Made by a program: the position numbers and the translations under genes. A stretch of DNA of 10,886 bases, from the NCBI GenBank assembly GCA_045119035.1, contig JBGVCU010000040.1:1-10886 (forward strand), given 5' to 3'. Of the stretch, positions 7,662-10,886 are shown piece after piece. The notes below the pieces were generated by a model that saw only the letters and a program-made list of their open reading frames with translations, did no database searches and was not told where the DNA came from. This DNA is from CAYVQA01 sp045119035. Its GTDB lineage: Bacteria; Bacillota_I; Bacilli_A; ML615J-28; CAG-313. Position 1 is the first letter of the stretch; each line of letters starts with the position of its first letter.

Positions 7662-8234
7662 TTATCTCCCTAAAAGAATTCCTCTACCAAATAATAGTCC
7701 TCTAATTTTATCATCATATTGACTAATCCATGATTTTATATCATCAATCACCCCAGTTTCTTCAACTATATAGTCTAACAATAAGTTAATCCCAATGCCA
7801 ACTAACCATCCAACTCCAGGTATTAAACAAGTACATGCTGCAGCAATACCTGTTTGAATTAAAGTATATCCAACATCAACAACTGATTCACTAACCCAAG
7901 TATCACTTCCAGATTTATAATTGCCGTAAATAGTAGACCCAATATCTATAACAACTAATGTTGTTCCAAGTACTTTACCAAATTTAGCCATTCCGTTACC
8001 AAATTTAAACGAATTCAAAGCATCATCTGAATAATCTCTCAATAAAGCTCTAGCTGATTTATTTAAACCTCTTTTTCTAATTATTTTTTGAGCTTGTTTG
8101 ATTGTCATCGGGTTTTTTAAATATTTATCTGCATGCTTCCATATTACATTTCCAAGTGATTCTGAAAAACCACCTATGATATCACCAACTAAACCTATTG
8201 GTTCTGGATAATAGCCGCTATTATCTTTGTACAT
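7662..8234 (-). CDS. C-terminal toxin-like tip of an Rhs/polymorphic toxin (frame from internal Met)
   Basis: The open frame from Met 8234 gives 190 residues, but this Met belongs to the Rhs core ending NNPIMYKDNSG and has no ribosome binding site, so it is probably not a true start. Residues 1-10 are the end of the Rhs core (the DPSG-like hinge reads DNSG); the rest is the variable tip. The tip has a basic helical part (about 44-70, including KIIRKRGLNKSARALL) and a hydrophobic glycine-rich helix (about 83-105, GKVLGTTLVVIDIG). A second, longer hydrophobic segment follows (about 118-152, GIAAACTCLIPGVGWLVGIG), then an amphipathic tail. No nuclease or ADP-ribosylation motif is visible; the two glycine-rich hydrophobic stretches suggest membrane insertion or pore formation. 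The fragment may be untranslated, or translated weakly by coupling from the recombinase message. Confidence 0.65.
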   Translation of the reverse strand: MYKDNSGYYPEPIGLVGDIIGGFSESLGNVIWKHADKYLKNPMTIKQAQKIIRKRGLNKSARALLRDYSDDALNSFKFGNGMAKFGKVLGTTLVVIDIGSTIYGNYKSGSDTWVSESVVDVGYTLIQTGIAAACTCLIPGVGWLVGIGINLLLDYIVEETGVIDDIKSWISQYDDKIRGLLFGRGILLGR

Positions 8235-8378
8235 AATCGGATTATTATAGCAGTAGCAATATAAGTTTAATCCATTAATACTTTCAGGGTCTAAATACTC
8301 AACACTATCTGGCGAAATCCAACGACAAAGTTCAGGTGAATAATATCTAGAGTTGCAATAGAATAACTGAGTTTCGAC
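8235..8378 (-). pseudogene. Remnant of Rhs-repeat core, truncated at its 5' side by the recombinase element
   Basis: In the same frame as the toxin tip, 48 upstream codons read as the terminal Rhs-core module: VETQLFYCNSRYYSPELCRW, then ISPDSVEYLDPESINGLN, then LYCYCYNNPI. This is the conserved end of Rhs/YD-repeat proteins (typical form FYYLQSRYYDP..GRF...D...GLNLYAYCxNNP). Upstream of Val at 8378 the similarity stops. The frame stays open only to a TAA inside the recombinase coding end, with no ATG, GTG or TTG start. The rest of the Rhs gene is absent from the window; it is not found on the far side of the recombinase either. The fragment is therefore a displaced or truncated tip. Confidence 0.8.
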
Positions 8379-8407
8379 AGGGCTATTACGAGTATCCCCA
8401 TAAAAGA
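8379..8407. other. Probable junction between recombinase element and Rhs fragment
   Basis: These 29 bases separate the recombinase stop from the first recognisable Rhs codon. They contain GGGGATAC (minus strand). A similar GGGGTAC occurs at 10578-10584 on the plus strand, the opposite orientation, as would be expected of imperfect terminal repeats; the match is too short to define the ends. Confidence 0.4.
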
Positions 8408-10024
8408 TTAACCTATAAACTTATAGATAATCTTAATTTCTCTAAATTTTGTACCATTAATAACTTTCACATGACTTACTGTTATATGTGATATTAAATT
8501 ATTAATGATTTCAGGAGTCAACTCATCAAAGTCAATATACTTTCTAGCTATTTGTTTGAATGTTTCAACATTAGCTTCCGTCTTATTCTCCTGAGTAAGT
8601 TTACTTTCAATTTCTATTAGTTGTGAGTTTAACTTCTTTTGTTCATCTTGATACTTATCTAGCATCTTTTGATAGTTACTTCCACTTAGTTTTTCTTCTA
8701 CTAAATCTTCATATAATCTAATAATGATTGAGTCGATTGTATTAAGTCTAGTAACTATTTTATTTTTCTCACTAACTAATACTTTAATGTGTTCATCAGT
8801 ATCAACTTTATTAACAATGTTATTTATAAATTCATCACTATTTAATTTTAGTGACTTCATTAGTTCTTTAAGTTTAGATTTAACTATATCATAGATTTCA
8901 AGATAACCTATTGTATTAGGCTCATCATCTAATCCATACTTTACAAAATTACCAACACATCTATATCTCCATACCATCTTACCACTTCTTCTTTTATTGT
9001 AATATAAATTTAAAGGTCTTCCACAATTCTTACATCTAAGAATTCCTTTAAATAAATTTGGATGGTTATGTCTAGATGGACGTTGTCTATGTCTAATTAA
9101 TTCTTGAACATGTTCAAAGTCACTTCTGGATATAATTGGTTCGTGTGTATTTCTTACTATGATATGTTCTTCTTTAGGAACTTTTGTGCATTTCTTGGTT
9201 TTATAGTTTTTCACTTCATATTTATGATTTTCCATATCACCAACATAGACCATATCTCTTATGATTGCTCCTACAGTTACAGTGTTCCAAGATTCAATGT
9301 CATAGTTTTTAAACATTTGTCTTCTTGTTTCAGTTAACTTAGTAAATCTTAAATCACCTTTACTAGCTTTATATATACTTGGAGGCATAATACCTCTTTT
9401 ATTTAATTCTCTAGTAATCTTAACTACACCGATATTGCTTAATGCTAAATCGAATATTAGTCTAACTACTTCCGCAGCCTCTTCATCTATTACTAAATGA
9501 TTTTTATCATTTGGATCTTTTTTATATCCATATGGAGGTTGAGCAGCCATAAACATACCTTTTTGCATTAATAATCTTTTAGCAGTTTTTACTTTTCTTG
9601 ATGTGTCTTTAGCATACATATCATTCAAGATATTTTTAAATGGTGCGATATCATTATTATCATAAAGTGTATCAACATTATCATTAACTGCAATATATCT
9701 AATATCGTTATCTGGAAAGAATATTTCAATAAAGTAACTTGTTTGAATATGATTTCTTCCTAGTCTTGATAAATCCTTAGTTAATACTAAATTGATTTTA
9801 CCTTCACTAATATCTTGCATTAATCTTTTAAATGCTGGGCGTTCAAAGTTAAGACCACTATAACCATCATCGATATAATAATCATAAATAGTAAATCCAT
9901 GCTCTAATGCATATTTTTCTAACATCATTTTTTGAATTTTAATACTTGATGAATCACCCTCATTTCCATCGTCTAATGATAGACGACAATAAATTGCTGT
10001 GTTGTAAAGTTTATTTTGCTTCAT
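8408..10024 (-). CDS. Large serine recombinase, TndX/TnpX-like
   Basis: This 538-residue site-specific recombinase moves or excises DNA through a covalent serine intermediate. The N-terminal resolvase domain (about 8-155) carries catalytic Ser16 in YCRLSLDD, DDGYSGLNFERPAF (52-65) and KDLSRLGRN (83-91) with the active-site arginines. A recombinase DNA-binding domain (about 160-310, starting PPYGYKKD) follows. Next come a zinc-ribbon region (C331, C334, C356), a long coiled coil (about 415-480), and the C-terminal family ending IKIIYKFIG. Length and layout match TndX of Tn5397 (about 530 residues). An oddity is that the fourth zinc ligand, normally another Cys or His shortly after C356, is not evident. 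AAGGAG 9 bases before the ATG supports the start. A small TnpW-like gene lies 69 bases upstream. The gene stops about 30 bases from the Rhs fragment, as expected if the recombinase gene sits at the very end of its element. Confidence 0.93.
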   Translation of the reverse strand: MKQNKLYNTAIYCRLSLDDGNEGDSSSIKIQKMMLEKYALEHGFTIYDYYIDDGYSGLNFERPAFKRLMQDISEGKINLVLTKDLSRLGRNHIQTSYFIEIFFPDNDIRYIAVNDNVDTLYDNNDIAPFKNILNDMYAKDTSRKVKTAKRLLMQKGMFMAAQPPYGYKKDPNDKNHLVIDEEAAEVVRLIFDLALSNIGVVKITRELNKRGIMPPSIYKASKGDLRFTKLTETRRQMFKNYDIESWNTVTVGAIIRDMVYVGDMENHKYEVKNYKTKKCTKVPKEEHIIVRNTHEPIISRSDFEHVQELIRHRQRPSRHNHPNLFKGILRCKNCGRPLNLYYNKRRSGKMVWRYRCVGNFVKYGLDDEPNTIGYLEIYDIVKSKLKELMKSLKLNSDEFINNIVNKVDTDEHIKVLVSEKNKIVTRLNTIDSIIIRLYEDLVEEKLSGSNYQKMLDKYQDEQKKLNSQLIEIESKLTQENKTEANVETFKQIARKYIDFDELTPEIINNLISHITVSHVKVINGTKFREIKIIYKFIG

Positions 10025-10093
10025 ATTTGGATACTCCTTTTTATTAAAGCAAATAAGCTTTCACAAGCATCTATATTATACCATACAATAGAT

Positions 10094-10294
10094 TTAATTA
10101 CCATCATAATGGTTAACCTCTTCTTTACTAGTTAAGTTATTTTTAATATCTTTTAAAATTAGTTTTTCAATGATGTTAGAAACTTTATTTTCTCCTCCAA
10201 CAGATTCTTTAATTACATAAATTGTTTTGTTTTTATCATCAATAATTGATGACATTTTAACTCTTTGAATATTTAATTTGTTTTTCTTCTCTAT
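10094..10294 (-). CDS. Small TnpW-like protein upstream of the recombinase, apparent ATA in the start position
   Basis: The frame ends at TAA 10094-10096. A perfect AGGAGG (10303-10308) lies 8 bases before an in-frame ATA (10292-10294), from which 66 codons are open. The first ATG is 13 codons later (10255), giving 53 residues (MSSIIDDKNKTIYVIKESVG...) with only a weak AAAGAG before it. The pattern of a charged N-terminus, then T-I-Y-V-I, then a helix IIEKLILKDI, resembles the small TnpW-type proteins found just upstream of large serine recombinases in Tn4451-like elements of Firmicutes. That assignment is by pattern and position only. The strong ribosome site in front of ATA suggests either a mutated ATG (gene now starting weakly at 10255) or a rare ATA start. 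It is probably co-transcribed with the recombinase 69 bases downstream. Confidence 0.55.
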   Translation of the reverse strand: MEKKNKLNIQRVKMSSIIDDKNKTIYVIKESVGGENKVSNIIEKLILKDIKNNLTSKEEVNHYDGN

Positions 10295-10302
10295 AAATTT
10301 GT

Positions 10303-10308
10303 CCTCCT
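10303..10308 (-). promoter_or_regulatory. Ribosome binding site AGGAGG facing an ATA codon
   Basis: A full AGGAGG sits at ideal distance (8 bases) from ATA at 10292-10294 and 47 bases from the first in-frame ATG. It is the best Shine-Dalgarno in the region, so it marks the ancestral start. Confidence 0.6.
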
Positions 10309-10329
10309 GATTTTCTTAATATTTTTAAT

Positions 10330-10415
10330 AAATGTAAGCTGGGTTTCCCAGTTACTAAACCTAGGCGAAAATCACTTTGTGATGCAGAGTGAAGCACGCC
10401 TTATCCTGTTCACGA
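10330..10415 (-). ncRNA. GC-richer structured block upstream of the small gene, possible leader RNA or cis site
   Basis: On the minus strand this block is visibly GC-richer than its surroundings and folds well. GGCG/CGCC encloses a hairpin ATCAC-AAA-GTGAT, with an upstream TTCACT that could pair with the same AGTGA instead, and a second hairpin CTGGG-AAA-CCCAG follows. In one frame it reads RRASLCITK, stop, FSPRFSNWETQLTF, with the stop splitting it; no gene start precedes it. I have the impression that this sequence recurs next to recombinase cassettes in gut Firmicutes but cannot verify that here. Confidence 0.4.
10336..10353 (+). repeat. Copy 2 of the 18-base inverted repeat
   Basis: AAGCTGGGTTTCCCAGTT matches the minus strand at 7014-7031 in 17 of 18 bases. 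It forms the second hairpin of the structured block. Confidence 0.55.
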
Positions 10416-10514
10416 AAATGGTATATTTTTACCTATTTTGGTTAAAATTAGTTACTCTTTAAACTTCATAAATTTCTTATAAATTCTTATACAAAACATT
10501 CTCCTTTCTTTATT

Positions 10515-10624
10515 ACAGACACACTTAAACTAATATGTGCTTTCACTAGTTATTACTAAATTTCACCCATAGGTGAAGGGGTACAACTTTAACCTTTTTT
10601 AAAATATTTTATAAATGTGTCTGT
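10515..10624. repeat. Long-spaced inverted repeat ACAGACACActTA / TAaaTGTGTCTGT
   Basis: Arms at 10515-10527 and 10612-10624 match in 12 of 13 positions, with a perfect 9-base core. They enclose the TTCACC palindrome. This may be a recombinase or regulator binding region, or an element end. Confidence 0.45.
10562..10577. promoter_or_regulatory. 16-base palindrome TTCACC-CATA-GGTGAA, operator-like
   Basis: A perfect 6-bp dyad with a 4-base centre. The half-site TTTCACCC recurs at 10662-10670 and, with spacing about 100 bases, gives a paired-site look. It could bind a repressor of the recombinase operon or the recombinase itself. Confidence 0.4.
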
Positions 10625-10706
10625 TGAAGACATAGATTTGCCTTCAAAGAAATATACTAATTTTCACCCTTCAATGACCACCCATTAATTAAAATTTTTT
10701 TATTTT

Positions 10707-10746
10707 TTTCAAAAGAAAAAGACTTGCTTCAATTACGAAACAAGCC
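10707..10746 (-). terminator. Terminator hairpin with no gene feeding it
   Basis: A 10-bp stem with two G-U pairs (10721-10730 with 10737-10746) and loop AATTAC is followed on the minus strand by TTTTTCTTTT. The next feature on that side is a plus-strand promoter, so it can only stop antisense or bidirectional transcripts, or it was left behind by a rearrangement. Confidence 0.65.
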
Positions 10747-10761
10747 ATACAAACATCTTAT

Positions 10762-10790
10762 TTTACAATATATAAAAGTAATGATATAAT
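10762..10790 (+). promoter_or_regulatory. Extended -10 promoter of the right-edge gene
   Basis: TTTACA (10762-10767), 17-base spacer, TATAAT (10785-10790) preceded by TGA. It is the only clear plus-strand promoter in the window, about 50 bases before the ATG at 10841. Confidence 0.75.
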
Positions 10791-10840
10791 ATTATTAACA
10801 AAATCATTTAAATTATATTTAAATGAAGTAAGGTGTAAAT

Positions 10841-10886
10841 ATGATAAATAAAAGAAAATACGAACAATTATTAAATAATACTATAA
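10841..10886 (+). CDS. 5' end of a plus-strand gene (function unknown)
   Basis: ATG at 10841 follows AAGGTG by about 7 bases and a strong promoter. Fifteen codons are visible (MINKRKYEQLLNNTI), a charged, helix-prone start, before the window ends. Too little is present to name a function. It marks the resumption of chromosomal or another module's sequence in the opposite orientation to everything else here. Confidence 0.6.
   Translation, partial: MINKRKYEQLLNNTI

Larger units (their letters stand above)
10295..10706 (-). other. Non-coding upstream region of the recombinase operon
   Basis: No protein gene longer than about 15 codons is supported. Besides the structured block and dyads listed separately, there is AAAGGAG followed at once by ATG (10499) opening a 15-codon frame, too close to the ribosome site to be convincing, and a TTGAAG/CTTCAA stem (10624-10647). 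No good -35/-10 pair was found for the recombinase operon; TATAAA near 10608 lacks a -35. Confidence 0.5.

Noticed and set aside
8234..8234. Met at 8234 as a genuine gene start
   Set aside because: There is no ribosome site, and the residue is the M of the conserved Rhs NNPIMY motif, with homologous sequence continuing upstream in frame.
9104..9337. 77-codon plus-strand open frame inside the recombinase gene
   Set aside because: It is antisense to a conserved coding region, aromatic-rich as expected for complemented AT-rich codons, and has no supporting ribosome site or motif.
10456..10501. 15-codon leader peptide frame starting at ATG 10499
   Set aside because: The AAAGGAG abuts the ATG directly, the product has no attenuator-like composition, and no downstream amino-acid gene exists.
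1..10886. CRISPR array, tRNA or rRNA genes
   Set aside because: No regularly spaced direct repeats and no cloverleaf or rRNA-like segments were found on either strand.

Overview
The window is strongly AT-rich, with almost exclusively A/T-ending codons, AGGAGG-type ribosome binding sites and TTGaca/TATAAT promoters. This suggests a low-GC Firmicute; an Erysipelotrichia/Bacilli-type gut bacterium would fit, but nothing here fixes the genus. All recognisable genes except the last one lie on the minus strand.

Positions 1-6190 are an ordinary chromosomal stretch. Reading with transcription (high to low coordinate): an rlmD-tkt operon (23S rRNA m5U methyltransferase, then transketolase, 24 bases apart) with a clear extended -10 promoter and a terminator; a monocistronic CPA2-type cation/proton antiporter with its own terminator; and an ABC ATPase fused to an FtsX/MacB-like permease that runs off the left edge.

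Positions 6200-7110 hold no intact gene. They contain a decayed reading frame of about 125 codons (6376-6753) with three internal stops and no frameshift inside its body, preceded by a leader that can fold its Shine-Dalgarno away. They also hold several strong minus-strand terminator hairpins.

Positions 7111-10840 are accessory DNA. Reading along the minus strand from 10294: a small gene resembling the TnpW-type proteins found with large serine recombinases; a TndX/TnpX-like large serine recombinase; then, within about 30 bases of the recombinase stop, the 3' end of an Rhs/polymorphic toxin gene with its variable toxin-like tip; then a two-helix membrane protein, coupled by a 2-base gap, that is the natural candidate for the cognate immunity protein. 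The 190-residue frame that could be read from an internal Met at 8234 is not a free-standing gene start: the Rhs core motif continues in frame upstream to about 8378, where it is cut by the recombinase element. No terminator is visible between 10294 and 7084, so recombinase, toxin tip and putative immunity gene may share one transcript.

Positions 10295-10840 are non-coding but rich in dyads: a GC-richer structured block (10330-10415), palindromes that could be operator or recombinase sites, and a minus-strand terminator with no gene feeding it. A plus-strand gene with a good promoter starts at 10841 and runs off the right edge.
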